Below, piece after piece: positions 50,740 to 59,845 of a DNA stretch of 64,000 nucleotides (positions are counted from its first letter, which is position 1; each line of letters starts with the position of its first letter). Source of the DNA: Streptomyces alfalfae (GTDB taxonomy: Bacteria; Actinomycetota; Actinomycetes; Streptomycetales; Streptomycetaceae); NCBI RefSeq assembly GCF_004127445.1, contig NZ_QEXM01000057.1, forward strand, positions 1 through 64,000, written 5' to 3'. Made by a program: the position numbers and the translations under genes. Under the pieces are notes generated by a model, which was not told the DNA's origin, ran no database searches, and saw only the letters and a list, made by a program, of their open reading frames with translations.

Positions 50740-51315
50740 ATGATCGTATGGCTCAACGGCACCCACGGCGCGGGCAAGACGACGACCGGCGCGCTCGTGC
50801 GGCAGCTGATCCCGGACTCACGGGTGTTCGACGCCGAGAAGGTCGGCGAGACGCTCATGGACATCACGCCGGGGCTGCCCTGGACGGGCAACTTCCAGGA
50901 CTGGCCGCCGTGGCGGCCGCTCGTGGTCGAGACCGCCCGGCACGTCCTCGACTACACCGGCGGCACGCTGGTGATTCCCATGACCGTCCTGGTCGAGCAG
51001 TACTGGCGCGAGATCAGCTCGGGCCTCGCCCAGCACGCCATTCCGGTCCGGCACTTCGTCCTCCACGCCGACCAGGACACCCTCCGCGGGCGCATCGCGG
51101 GTGACACCGTCCTCGGCCCCGACTCCCCGTTCCGGCTCCAGTACCTCGAACCCTACGCCGAGGCGGCCGCCACGTGGCTGCACGCCGAGGCCGAGGTCGT
51201 CGACACCACCCACCTCACACCCGGCCAGACCGCCCAGCGGATCGCGGAGGCCGTGCAGAACCGAGCGAACGGCCCTTCGGGGGGCCCGCCGGACCAGGGC
51301 GTCGGCAGCACATGA
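50740..51315 (+). CDS. P-loop protein similar to tunicamycin-resistance TmrB
   Basis: A 191-residue P-loop NTPase: IVWLNGTHGAGKTTTGALVRQL (Walker A), RVFDAEKVGETLMDITPG...GNFQDWPPWRPLVVETARHVLDY, GTLVIPMTVLVEQYWREISSGL and VRHFVLHADQDTLRGRIAGD. The order of motifs fits Bacillus TmrB and its actinobacterial relatives, small ATP-binding proteins linked to tunicamycin resistance, and is near chloramphenicol phosphotransferase-type kinases. ATG 50740. Function as resistance gene is inference. Confidence 0.75.
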   Translation: MIVWLNGTHGAGKTTTGALVRQLIPDSRVFDAEKVGETLMDITPGLPWTGNFQDWPPWRPLVVETARHVLDYTGGTLVIPMTVLVEQYWREISSGLAQHAIPVRHFVLHADQDTLRGRIAGDTVLGPDSPFRLQYLEPYAEAAATWLHAEAEVVDTTHLTPGQTAQRIAEAVQNRANGPSGGPPDQGVGST

Positions 51316-51376
51316 GCCGAGAGGGGACGTGGCATGGCGCGAGGGGTTCCAGGGGCCGAAGTGTGATGAACGGTTC

Positions 51377-52636
51377 ATGATCGGGCACGTGAAGGACATG
51401 CCCGACGTATCTGCCCCCGTGATCAAACTGGTGCGGCGGACCACCGAACCCGTTGCGGCGCAGACGCTGCGTTCCACGGCCGCCGCCGTCATCTCCTTCG
51501 GCGTCGCCCTGATGGTCCTGCCCCCGCGACCCGCTCCCCTGACGGCTCCGCTGACCGCGCTCCTGGTCGTCCAGGTCACTCTGTACGCGACCCTCACCAC
51601 CGGTATCCGGCGCGTGAACGCCGTCGTCGTCGGCGTCCTCATCGCCATCGGCTTCACCACCCTGGTCGGTCTGACCTGGTGGAGTCTCGGTCTGACGATC
51701 TTCACTTCGCTGATCATCGGCCGCTTCGTACGGGTGAACGAATTCGTGCCCGAGGTGGCGATCAGCGCGATGCTGGTCCTCGGCGTCTCCCAGGCTACGT
51801 CGGCGGCCTGGCACCGCGTCCTGGAAACACTGATCGGAGCCGGGGTGGGCCTGCTGTTCAACCTGCTGTTCGCCCCTCCGGTGTGGACGCAGTCGGCGGG
51901 GGCGTCCATCGACGGGCTCGCGCGCGCGATGGGCCGTATGTTCCGCACGATGGGAGCGGAGATCGCCGAGGGTCCCATCCCCTTCCCGCGCGCGGCCGCC
52001 CGACTTCACGAGGCGCGGCGCCTCGACCACGACATCGTGGAGGTCGACGCCTCGTTGCGCCAGGCGGAGGAGAGCCTCCGGATGAACCCGCGCGTACGGG
52101 AAGGGCTGCTGTCCCGGGTGGTCCTCCGGACGGGCCTCGACACCCTGGAGATCTGCGCGGTGGTGCTGCGGGTGCTGACCCGGAGCCTGACCGACCTGGC
52201 CAAGTTCCGCAGGCGGGAAGCGCTCTTCCCGCCGGACGTGTCGGCCGGCCTCCATGAGCTGTTCGAGCAGATGGCCGAAGCCATCGAGAATTTCGCCCGG
52301 CTGATCACCAGCCAGGTGACTGCCAACGCCGAGCAGGCCGAGGAGCGGCTGACCGCCACCCTGGCCGCGAGCCGGATCACCCGCGACCGGGTCGCCGAGA
52401 TGCTTCTGCGCGATGTGCAGGAGTACCCCCGGCAGTGGCAGCTGCACGGTGCGCTGCTCGCCGAGATCGACCGCATCCTCGACGAGCTGGACCTCGACAA
52501 GCGCACCGAGCGCCTCATGCAGGAACTGGACCGCCACTCGGCGGAGCTCAGCGAGCGCCACCCCCGGCTCGCCGCGCTGCGCCGCCGGCTGCGCGGGCAG
52601 AGCGGCACCGAGCGGCGGCCGGTCGTGGAGGCGTGA
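51377..52636 (+). CDS. FUSC/aromatic-acid-exporter-family membrane protein
   Basis: About 419 residues: six hydrophobic segments in the first 150 residues (AAAVISFGVALMVLPP; LTALLVVQVTLYATLTTG; NAVVVGVLIAIGFTTLVGLTWW; LTIFTSLIIGRFV; AISAMLVLGVS; LIGAGVGLLFNLLFAPPV) followed by a long helical cytoplasmic domain. This is the ArAE/FUSC layout of transporters for aromatic acids and similar anions. ATG 51377 is chosen; ATG 51398 is an alternative. It overlaps nothing and is convergent with the alkylsulfatase gene (7 bp between stops). Confidence 0.82.
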   Translation: MIGHVKDMPDVSAPVIKLVRRTTEPVAAQTLRSTAAAVISFGVALMVLPPRPAPLTAPLTALLVVQVTLYATLTTGIRRVNAVVVGVLIAIGFTTLVGLTWWSLGLTIFTSLIIGRFVRVNEFVPEVAISAMLVLGVSQATSAAWHRVLETLIGAGVGLLFNLLFAPPVWTQSAGASIDGLARAMGRMFRTMGAEIAEGPIPFPRAAARLHEARRLDHDIVEVDASLRQAEESLRMNPRVREGLLSRVVLRTGLDTLEICAVVLRVLTRSLTDLAKFRRREALFPPDVSAGLHELFEQMAEAIENFARLITSQVTANAEQAEERLTATLAASRITRDRVAEMLLRDVQEYPRQWQLHGALLAEIDRILDELDLDKRTERLMQELDRHSAELSERHPRLAALRRRLRGQSGTERRPVVEA

Positions 52637-52643
52637 AAGCGCC

Positions 52644-54542
52644 CTACCGTGTGACGATCGGGAAGCGGGTGTCGGGCCGGTCGGTGAGCGAACCGAAGGT
52701 GAGCAGGGTCCGTACGTCGCCCTCCACCGTGGCGTCGCCGCGGGCGATCGCGTCGGCGAAGGTGGTGGCCCTGCTCATCACGGCGTCGAGGACGGTTCGC
52801 GGCAGCCGCAGCGTCACGTCCGGGTCCTCCCCGCGCGGCGCGCCGCCGCGCATCGGGGTGAGCGCGCCGTTGGACAGGAGAACGGTCCAGGTCTCGGCCG
52901 TGCCGGGGCTCCCCGGCGCCGGCTCCGGTGCGGTGATCTCCCAGCGCAGGAGTATCCGGCCGGCCGCCGCCGCTCGCGGGCCGTTGATCCGGACGGCCAT
53001 GGACCGGAAGATCTGCTCGACCGTCAGGGCCGCGATGATGTCGGGTGCTCCGCGGGAGGGGGTGCCGCGTACGCCTTCACGCAGCTCCATGGCGCCCATG
53101 AGGTAGAAGTTGCGCCACGGGCCGCACTCCGCCCCGTGGCCCAGCTGCTCGAAGGCCGAGGCCTGCAAAGCGCGGGCCGCCGCGTGCTCGGGCCGGGCGA
53201 GCAGCACATGGCTGAGGACCTCCGCGGTCCAGCGCAGGTCACCGGCTTCGAACGAGGCGCGGGCCTTGTCGACCACCGCGTCCGCCCCGCCCATGAACGC
53301 GACGTACCGCTCCGCCCCCTCGCGCGGCGGGTGCTGCCACAGGTGCGCGGGGTTGCCGTCGAACCAGCCCATGTACCGCTGGTAGACCGCCTTGGCGTTG
53401 TGGCTGAGCGAGCCGTAGTAGCCGCGGACGTGCCAGGCACGCTCCAGCGCGGGCGGATAGCGCAGCTCCTCCGCGATCTCCGCGCCCGTACGGCCCGCGT
53501 TGATCAGCCGTACGCACTGGTCATGGAGGTAGGCGTAGGCGTCGCGCTGCTCCTCCAGGAACCGCACGGCCCGGTCCTGCCCCCAGGTGGGCCAGTGGTG
53601 GGAGGCGAACACCACGTCGGTGTCGTCGGCGAACAGGGCGAGCGTCTCGGTGAGATAGCGGGCCCAGGCGCTGGGGTCACGGACGAGGGCTCCCCGCAGG
53701 GTCAGCACGTTGTGCAGGGTGTGGCAGGCGTTCTCCGCCACGCACAGGACGCGCAGGTCCGGCAGGTGGAAGTTCATCTCGGCCGGGGCTTCGGTGCCGG
53801 GGGTGAGCTGGAAGACCAGACGCACGCCGTCGACGGTCTCCGTCTGGCCGGTGGCGGTGACGTCGAGGGTGGGCGCGATCAGCGAGATGCCGCCGAGCGA
53901 GGTGGTCTGCCCGAGACCGCAGCCGATCTGCCCGGCGGGCCCCTTGGGCAGAGCGGCGCCGTACATGTATCCGGACCTGCGCCCCATGGCCGGGCCCGTC
54001 ATCACGTTCTCGCCGGCGGCGTGCTCCAGGAATCCGGCGGGAGCGATGACCGGCACCCGGCCGGAGGCGGCTTCGGCCGGGCCGATGATGCCGCGTACCC
54101 CGCCGAAGTGGTCCACATGGCAGTGCGTGTAGACGACGCCCGTCACGGGGCGCTCACCGCGGTGGGTCCGGTACAGGGAGAGGGCGGCGGCGGCCACCTC
54201 CGTGCTGATGAGGGGGTCGACGACGATCACGCCGTGCCGGCCCTCGATGAAGGTGATGTTGGACAGGTCCAGGCCCCGCACCTGGTAGACACCCGGCACC
54301 ACCTCGAACAGACCCTGCCGGGCCACCAGCCTGCTCTGCCTCCACAGCGACGGGTGCGCCGTGGGCGGGCAGTCCTCCTCGAGGAAGGCGTAGGCGTCGG
54401 CGTCCCAGACCAGACGTCCGGTGGCGTCGTGGACGGCGCCCGGCTCCAGCCGGGCGATGAACCCCCGGGCGGCGTCCGCGAAGTCCTCCGCGTCGTCGGG
54501 GCCGTCGGCGGGGGAGTCGTGGTCCTGCGAGGTGTGGGTCAT
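52644..54542 (-). CDS. Alkylsulfatase (SDS hydrolase, metallo-beta-lactamase fold)
   Basis: A 632-residue enzyme of the SdsA1/BDS1 class. The zinc motif THCHVDHFGGVRG (about residues 137-149) is in the metallo-beta-lactamase domain; more ligands lie in FASHHWPTWG. The dimerisation domain (LERAWHVRGYYGSLSHNAKAVYQRYMGWFDGNP) and the SCP2-like C-terminal domain (LTVEQIFRSMAVRINGPRAAAAG...) complete the three-domain layout. It hydrolyses alkyl sulphate esters to alcohol and sulphate. ATG 54540-54542. Third gene of an operon after acyl-CoA ligase and acyl-CoA dehydrogenase. Confidence 0.9.
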   Translation of the reverse strand: MTHTSQDHDSPADGPDDAEDFADAARGFIARLEPGAVHDATGRLVWDADAYAFLEEDCPPTAHPSLWRQSRLVARQGLFEVVPGVYQVRGLDLSNITFIEGRHGVIVVDPLISTEVAAAALSLYRTHRGERPVTGVVYTHCHVDHFGGVRGIIGPAEAASGRVPVIAPAGFLEHAAGENVMTGPAMGRRSGYMYGAALPKGPAGQIGCGLGQTTSLGGISLIAPTLDVTATGQTETVDGVRLVFQLTPGTEAPAEMNFHLPDLRVLCVAENACHTLHNVLTLRGALVRDPSAWARYLTETLALFADDTDVVFASHHWPTWGQDRAVRFLEEQRDAYAYLHDQCVRLINAGRTGAEIAEELRYPPALERAWHVRGYYGSLSHNAKAVYQRYMGWFDGNPAHLWQHPPREGAERYVAFMGGADAVVDKARASFEAGDLRWTAEVLSHVLLARPEHAAARALQASAFEQLGHGAECGPWRNFYLMGAMELREGVRGTPSRGAPDIIAALTVEQIFRSMAVRINGPRAAAAGRILLRWEITAPEPAPGSPGTAETWTVLLSNGALTPMRGGAPRGEDPDVTLRLPRTVLDAVMSRATTFADAIARGDATVEGDVRTLLTFGSLTDRPDTRFPIVTR

Positions 54543-54582
54543 GGTGCCGTCTCGTCTCGGTGCGGGGCCGGATGCGGCCTCA

Positions 54583-55761
54583 TCAGGCAAGCGTCACCAG
54601 CGACTTGGCGATGCCGTTGCGCTGGATCTCGGAGGTTCCGGTCAGGACACGGAACATGCGCATCTTGCGGAAGAGGTACTCGATCTCGTTGCCCTGGGTG
54701 AGCCCGTCCTTGCCGTGGATCTGGACGGCCTGGTCGAGGATGCGGAACGCCGATTCCGCGACGAACAGCTTGCACATGAACGCTTCCGCGCGGACGTCCG
54801 ATCCGCCGTCCAGGGCGGCGAGAGCGGCGTAGGTCATCGAGCGGGCCGCGTAGAGCTCCGTCGCCATGTCGGCCAGCTTGTGCTGGATGGACTGCATCTC
54901 CATCAGGAGCCGGCCGCCCGCGGCCTTGCGCGTCAGGGCCCGGTCGCGGGTCAGATGGAGGGCGCGGCGGGCGGCGCCGATGGCGGTGGGGCAGTGGAGC
55001 AGCCGGTTGTTCGTCACCCGGCCCAGCGCGATCTTCAGGCCCTGGCCCTGTTCCCCCAGGAGGTTGGCGGCCGGGACGTGGCAGTCCTCCAGGATGATGT
55101 CGCTCTCGATGTGCTCGCCCGACATCGGGGTGGCGCCCTCCGCCACACGGCAACCGGGGCTGTCCAGGTCGACCAGGAACGCGGAGAAGGAGTTCTCCGT
55201 GCCCGCCGTCCTCGCCACCACGATCGCGAAGTCGGCGAAGGGCCCCGCCGAGCTGAACACCTTGTGGCCGGTCAGCCGGTATCCGTCCCCGTCCGGTGTG
55301 GCGGTGGTGGTCATGGACCGCACGTCGGAGCCGGCGTCGGCCTCGGTGAGGGAGAAACAACAGGCCCGCTCACCGCGTACGAGGGGCAGCAGATAGGTGG
55401 TGAGCTGGTGCTCCGTGGCGTACTTCAGGATGTCCCCGGCCCGCAGCGGTCCGCCCATGTCACCGAGCACCGAGTGCCCGAGGACTCGCCCGCAGGCGCT
55501 GATCTCCTCCTTGAGCGCGGCGAGCCGGACGTTGCTGAGGGCCTGGCCCCCGTACTCCTCGGGGAGGTGGATGCCGTAGAAGCCCAGTTCGCGACTGCGC
55601 CGCCAGACGGGTTCGAGGTCGGCGCGGGTGAGCCGGGTCTCATGCGTGATGCCCCGTTCCCGCTCGTAGCCGGCGAGTTCACCGTCCAGGTAGGTGCGCA
55701 GACGGTCGACGAGTCCGGCGAGCTGCGGGTCGTCGTAGGTGGGGCGGAACGAGAAGGTCAT
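54583..55761 (-). CDS. Acyl-CoA dehydrogenase
   Basis: A 392-residue flavoenzyme with the standard pieces: LRTYLDGELAGYERE, LPEEYGGQALSNVRLAALKEEIS, CCFSLTEADAGSDVRSMTTTA (FAD/substrate loop), VFSSAGPFADFAIVVART, LLHCPTAIGAARRALHLTRDRA and QIHGKDGLTQGNEIEYLFRKMRMFRVLTGTSEIQRNGIAK (catalytic region). It introduces the alpha,beta double bond in acyl-CoAs. 37 nt from the ligase stop and 40 nt before the alkylsulfatase, so the three form one operon. Confidence 0.93.
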   Translation of the reverse strand: MTFSFRPTYDDPQLAGLVDRLRTYLDGELAGYERERGITHETRLTRADLEPVWRRSRELGFYGIHLPEEYGGQALSNVRLAALKEEISACGRVLGHSVLGDMGGPLRAGDILKYATEHQLTTYLLPLVRGERACCFSLTEADAGSDVRSMTTTATPDGDGYRLTGHKVFSSAGPFADFAIVVARTAGTENSFSAFLVDLDSPGCRVAEGATPMSGEHIESDIILEDCHVPAANLLGEQGQGLKIALGRVTNNRLLHCPTAIGAARRALHLTRDRALTRKAAGGRLLMEMQSIQHKLADMATELYAARSMTYAALAALDGGSDVRAEAFMCKLFVAESAFRILDQAVQIHGKDGLTQGNEIEYLFRKMRMFRVLTGTSEIQRNGIAKSLVTLA

Positions 55762-55798
55762 GTGCGGTCTCTCTTGATGAGTCTTGAGGAGGGTGTTG

Positions 55799-57454
55799 TC
55801 AGTGCACGCGTCGGTCGGCGCCGGCCCAGTAGGGCTCGCGCACGGCCTTGCGGTCGAGCTTGCCGTTGCGGTTGTGGGGGAGCGCGGTCACGAACTCCAC
55901 CGACCGGGGCTTCTTGAAGCGGTCGAGGCGCAGGGCGCAGAAGTCGGCCAGTTCCCGCTCGCCGACGTGCTGTCCCGGGCGGGTCACGACGACGGCCTTG
56001 ACCGCCTCGCCCCACTTCTCGTCGGGCACGCCGATCACACAGGCCTCCTGCACGGCGGGGTGCTCGTACAGGGCGGTCTCGACCTCGGTGCTGTAGATGT
56101 TGAAGCCGCCGGAGATGATCATGTCCTTCTTGCGGTCGACGAGGAACAGATAGCCGTCCTCACGCATGAAGGCCAGGTCACCGGTGTGCACCCAGCCGTC
56201 GCGGAAGGTCTCCGCCGACAGATCGGGAGCGTGCCAGTACTCGCTCACGCAGTCGGGACCGCGCACGATGACCTCCCCGATCTCACGTGGCGGCAGTTCG
56301 CCGCCGCGCTCGTCGACGACACGGACCTCGGAGTCGTACGCGGGGCGCCCGCACGACCGGAGGAGTTCCTCGTCCTCGGTCACCCCTCGCAGGACGTCAG
56401 CGCTGGAGAGTCCCGCGACCACGCTGGTGGTCTCCGCGAGACCGTAGCCCTGGGCCACCACCGGCCCGAAGAGGGCGACGGCGTCGCGCAGCCGCTGGGG
56501 CGACACCGGGGCCCCGCCGACGCGTACGCTCGTGAGGCTCGACAGATCGCGCTCCGCCGCGCCCGGGTGGGCCAGCACCATGTTGAGCATGGCCGGCACG
56601 AGGAACGTGGCGGTGATCCGCTCCCGTTCGACGGTGTCGAAGAAGGCCTCCGCGCTCCACGTCGGCAGGATGTGCGTCGTCGCGCCACCGAACACACCGG
56701 CCAGCAGCACCATGCCGGTGGCGTGGGTGATGGGCCCGCAGGCCAGGTAACGGGTGTGAGGGCCGGGCCGGGAATCCTCGCTCATCAGGGTCTTGCGCAT
56801 GTTCGCGAGGCGGTTGCCGAACGTCTGCACCGCCGCTTTGAGAGCGCCGGTCGAACCCGAGGTGAAGTTGAGGACGGCCGGATCGTGTTCGGCGGTCTCG
56901 ACGGCGACGACGCCGTCATCGCCCTCGGCCAGCAGGTCGGCGTACGGTACCGGCCGGGGACCTGCGCCCGGTCCCGCGTCGGCCGGTCCCGTGTCGACCA
57001 CTCCGCCCTCGACTGCTGCTCCACCCTTGACTGGTCCACCCGCGGCCGGTGCTTCGTCGACCAGGGTGTCGAGCAGTACGGGCAGGCAATCCGTACGGGC
57101 CGCCTCGACGGCGGCCAGGGCGTCCTCCCGGTGCGCCGCGTCGAACACCAGGACGCGGACGGGTGCGTCCCGGAGGATGTGCTCGATCTCCGCGCGGCCC
57201 AGCCTGGCGTTGACCGGAACCCGTATCAACCCCGCCTTGTACAGGGCGAATTCGACTTCCACGAGTTCGGCGCGGTTCCACGCGAGTGACGCCACGGCTT
57301 CCCCGGGACGCAGCCCCCGCCGCCGCAGCGCGGAGGCCAGCCGGTTGGCCGCGGTCTCCAGCCGGTCGTACGACCAGGTCTGGTCCCCGCAGACGAGCGC
57401 GGGGTGCGCGGGCCAGTGGCGGGCGCTGCGTGTGAGGTACGTGCCGAGGTTCAT
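55799..57454 (-). CDS. Acyl-CoA synthetase (AMP-forming ligase)
   Basis: A 551-residue ANL enzyme: AVLNFTSGSTGALKAAVQTFGN (A3 loop), GYGLAETTSVV (A5), DGWVHTGDLAFMREDGYLFLVDRKKDMIISGGFNIYSTEVE (A7/A8) and the A10 lysine in PHNRNGKLDRKAV. It activates a carboxylate to the CoA ester, here likely the fatty acid formed from the alcohol released by the alkylsulfatase. Residues about 150-180 are a Gly/Pro/Val-rich insert (GGPVKGGAAVEGGVVDTGPADAGPGAG) that is repetitive and probably surface-exposed. First gene of the operon; ATG 57452-57454 is about 30 bp from the shared operator motif. Confidence 0.92.
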   Translation of the reverse strand: MNLGTYLTRSARHWPAHPALVCGDQTWSYDRLETAANRLASALRRRGLRPGEAVASLAWNRAELVEVEFALYKAGLIRVPVNARLGRAEIEHILRDAPVRVLVFDAAHREDALAAVEAARTDCLPVLLDTLVDEAPAAGGPVKGGAAVEGGVVDTGPADAGPGAGPRPVPYADLLAEGDDGVVAVETAEHDPAVLNFTSGSTGALKAAVQTFGNRLANMRKTLMSEDSRPGPHTRYLACGPITHATGMVLLAGVFGGATTHILPTWSAEAFFDTVERERITATFLVPAMLNMVLAHPGAAERDLSSLTSVRVGGAPVSPQRLRDAVALFGPVVAQGYGLAETTSVVAGLSSADVLRGVTEDEELLRSCGRPAYDSEVRVVDERGGELPPREIGEVIVRGPDCVSEYWHAPDLSAETFRDGWVHTGDLAFMREDGYLFLVDRKKDMIISGGFNIYSTEVETALYEHPAVQEACVIGVPDEKWGEAVKAVVVTRPGQHVGERELADFCALRLDRFKKPRSVEFVTALPHNRNGKLDRKAVREPYWAGADRRVH

Positions 57455-57483
57455 CGGGCGGCTCCAGAGCAGGCTGTAAGTTT

Positions 57484-57503
57484 CCGGACAGTTTGTTCAG
57501 TAA
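57484..57503. promoter_or_regulatory. Putative TetR operator at the ligase/alkylsulfatase operon
   Basis: The minus strand reads TTACTGAACAAACTGTCCGG. It matches 16 of 19 bases of the sequence at 59556-59575 in front of the MFS gene. It lies between the divergent ligase operon and the TetR gene. Confidence 0.7.
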
Positions 57504-57586
57504 CGGTGGGACTGTCAAGGCTTCCGTACACTGAGCTGTCGCCCCACTCCAGGGGCTCGGGCACGGCAAGGAAATGGGGGACGGCG

Positions 57587-58183
57587 TTGGCCGAGGACAG
57601 GCGCGTCCGCAAGACACGCAAAGCGCTGCGTGACGCTCTGGTGGAACTCGTGATCGAGCGGGGGTTCACCGCCCTGAGCGTCGAGGACATCACCCAGCGG
57701 GCCGACGTGGGCCGCGCGACCTTCTACAGCCACTTCCGCGACAAGGACGAGCTCTTCGCCCGGGTGACCGCGGACCTCCTGGCCGAACTCGACGACCGGC
57801 TCCGACCCGTGGTGCAGGACAGCGCGGTGGGCTTCACCGGCAAACCCATCCTGCAGATGCTGCGCCACGCGCGGGACGAGCGTGACCTCTACCGGATCGT
57901 GCTGCGCGGTGAGGGGGACGGCAAACCGCTGCGGATGTTCACGGACGCCTGCGCCCGCGTCGCCGCGCAGGAGTTCCGTGGCCGCTCCGAGCGCAACGCG
58001 GTCGAACCGAGGATCGATCCCGAGCTGCTCGCCAGGGCCTGGGTGGGGGAGCAGGTCGCAGTCCTGCAGTGGTGGGTCGAGCAGGACGCGCCCCCCATGC
58101 CGGCCGAGGAGGTCGTGCGCATGCTGCTCGACCTCGCGCTGCGCGGCCGCTACTGGGCCACGGGCTTCGACACGCCCGCCTGA
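57587..58183 (+). CDS. TetR-family regulator of the alkyl-sulphate/fatty-acid regulon
   Basis: A 198-residue repressor: RRVRKTRKALRDALVELVIERGFTALSVEDITQRADVGRATFYSHFRDKDELFARV (helix-turn-helix, residues about 3-60), then a TetR_C-like domain. I use TTG 57587 (GGGGGA 5 nt upstream, homology begins here); the frame is open further upstream but without similarity. It is divergent from the ligase-dehydrogenase-alkylsulfatase operon and its 3' end overlaps the convergent MFS gene by 34 bp. The same motif upstream of the ligase and the MFS gene indicates one regulon. Confidence 0.88.
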   Translation: MAEDRRVRKTRKALRDALVELVIERGFTALSVEDITQRADVGRATFYSHFRDKDELFARVTADLLAELDDRLRPVVQDSAVGFTGKPILQMLRHARDERDLYRIVLRGEGDGKPLRMFTDACARVAAQEFRGRSERNAVEPRIDPELLARAWVGEQVAVLQWWVEQDAPPMPAEEVVRMLLDLALRGRYWATGFDTPA

Positions 58184-59523
58184 CGGGGCGCCGGGACGGA
58201 CGCCCCGGCGGGATTCAGCCTCCGGGCGTCCCGCTCGGGGTGGATGGTGGCGATCGCCAGGAGCCCGCACACGGCCATGACGCCCGCGGACAGCAGGAAC
58301 GCCGCGGTGTAGCCGGTCGCCTCGGTGGCCGCGCCGTCGACGAGGTGACCGGTCAGGTACGGCACGAAGAGGCCCGGCAGGGTTCCCGAAGCGGCCACGA
58401 CGCCGAAGACGGCGCCACGGCGGCCGTCCGGCACGACCGTCGCCGTCGTGACGTAGTGCAGCGGGAGGGCGACCGCGTGGCAGCCGAAGGCCACCGCGAT
58501 CAGCAGGAGTTGGACCGGCCCTCCCGCGGCGAAGGGCAGCAGGGCCAGCGCGCCGCCCGCCACCAGGACAGCCATGCCCTGCGGGATGCCGTCCGCGCGC
58601 CTGCTGGACACGCCCCGGCGCTTGAGACGGTCGACATAGGCGGGCACGGACAGCAGGAGTGCCAGGCTGACCACCGACACCCCGCTGACGACGGACGAGG
58701 CGCCGGTCGCGGTCATGTCCATCTGCGTCTGCAGGTAGACCGGCAGCCACGCGCTGGACAGGGCCAGTGCCCAGTGGGACCCGAAGGCGCTGAGGATGCC
58801 GCCCGTCACGGTGCCGTTCGTCAGCAGGGCCCGCAGAGGCGGACCCGCCGCGCGCGGCGGACGGCTCGCTCCCCGGACCGGCTTCCGCTCCTCGCCGAAC
58901 GGCCCGTCCTGTCCCACGAAGGGCCAGACCAGGCACCACGCGGCACTGACGAGTGTGAGGGCCACGAAAGCCGAACGCCAGCCGTGGTCCACGATGAGCC
59001 AGGTCAGCAGCGGGGCGGAGACGGCGGTCCCGAGCGCCGCGCCGCCGATCTGCAGCGCGGACGGCAGGCCCCGCCGCCCGGTCGGGAACCACTTGTACAG
59101 CGCGTGCATGGACATGGAGGCCGCGGGGCCCTCCGCCATGCCGAGCAGGACGCGCCCGGCGATCAGCGAGGGAACGGCGGCCACCAGCAGGACCGGGAGC
59201 TGGGCGACGGCCCAGAGCGCGGCCATGGCGAGGAGCAGGGCGCGGCTGGAGATCCGTCCCGAGGAGAACCCGACGACCAGCCCGGACAGACTGAACAGGA
59301 GGTAGAAGGAGCTGGAGATCAGCCCGTACGTGCTCTTGCCGATGCCCAGCTCCTCCATCAGCGGCACCGCCGCGAGACCGAGAACGGCCTTGTCGGCGTA
59401 ACTGATCATCATGAAGACCACGATCATGACGAGGACCAGCCATGCCCGCCGTTCGGGGCGGGGTGGCACGTGGCCGGGTCGGGGCGGCGATGCGGGGGGC
59501 GCGATCTCGGTGGAGCGTGGCAC
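58150..59523 (-). CDS. MFS transporter (anion:cation symporter type)
   Basis: A 457-residue, 12-helix transporter: LVMIVVFMMISYADKAVLGLAAVPLMEELGIGKSTYGLISSSFYLLFSLSGLVVGFSSGR fits the ACS/GudP-type family that imports organic anions. A GTG at 59521-59523 with AAGGAG seven bases upstream is the best start, although the frame is open to 59775. With the operator motif 33 bp upstream shared with the alkylsulfatase operon, import of an alkyl sulphate or related organic anion is a good guess. Confidence 0.87.
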   Translation of the reverse strand: MPRSTEIAPPASPPRPGHVPPRPERRAWLVLVMIVVFMMISYADKAVLGLAAVPLMEELGIGKSTYGLISSSFYLLFSLSGLVVGFSSGRISSRALLLAMAALWAVAQLPVLLVAAVPSLIAGRVLLGMAEGPAASMSMHALYKWFPTGRRGLPSALQIGGAALGTAVSAPLLTWLIVDHGWRSAFVALTLVSAAWCLVWPFVGQDGPFGEERKPVRGASRPPRAAGPPLRALLTNGTVTGGILSAFGSHWALALSSAWLPVYLQTQMDMTATGASSVVSGVSVVSLALLLSVPAYVDRLKRRGVSSRRADGIPQGMAVLVAGGALALLPFAAGGPVQLLLIAVAFGCHAVALPLHYVTTATVVPDGRRGAVFGVVAASGTLPGLFVPYLTGHLVDGAATEATGYTAAFLLSAGVMAVCGLLAIATIHPERDARRLNPAGASVPAPRQAGVSKPVAQ

Positions 59524-59555
59524 GGGACTCCTTGCGGCGCGTGACGCGTAGTCGC

Positions 59556-59575
59556 GTAACTGAACAAGCTGTCTG
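59556..59575. promoter_or_regulatory. Putative TetR operator at the MFS gene
   Basis: GTAACTGAACAAGCTGTCTG, partner of the site at 57484-57503, 33 bp upstream of the MFS GTG start. Confidence 0.7.
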
Positions 59576-59845
59576 TTAACTTGCTGTTGGTTCGGCAACG
59601 TAAACGGCTCGGCAGGGAAGGTCAACGGTTTCGACGCCGTCGCAATGCCGCCGCAACGCCGAGGCGACGCCCGGTTCCGAAGGGTGTGCGGGGCCCCGAC
59701 AGTGTCGCGAGGGCCGATGACGGAGCGTGAGGCGCGCGCTGGGACACAGTCCTGCTGAGAACTACTCAGTGTCACGCCTTCAGGGACTGGACAACATGTT
59801 CGTCACTGTACGTGGGTACGTTGCCCGGCATGCGCGAAGAGCCTG

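Noticed and set aside
55799..57454. Treating this ligase as a second FAAL related to the radical SAM operon
   Set aside because: Its motifs are those of CoA-forming ligases and it is in an operon with an acyl-CoA dehydrogenase, not with a carrier protein.
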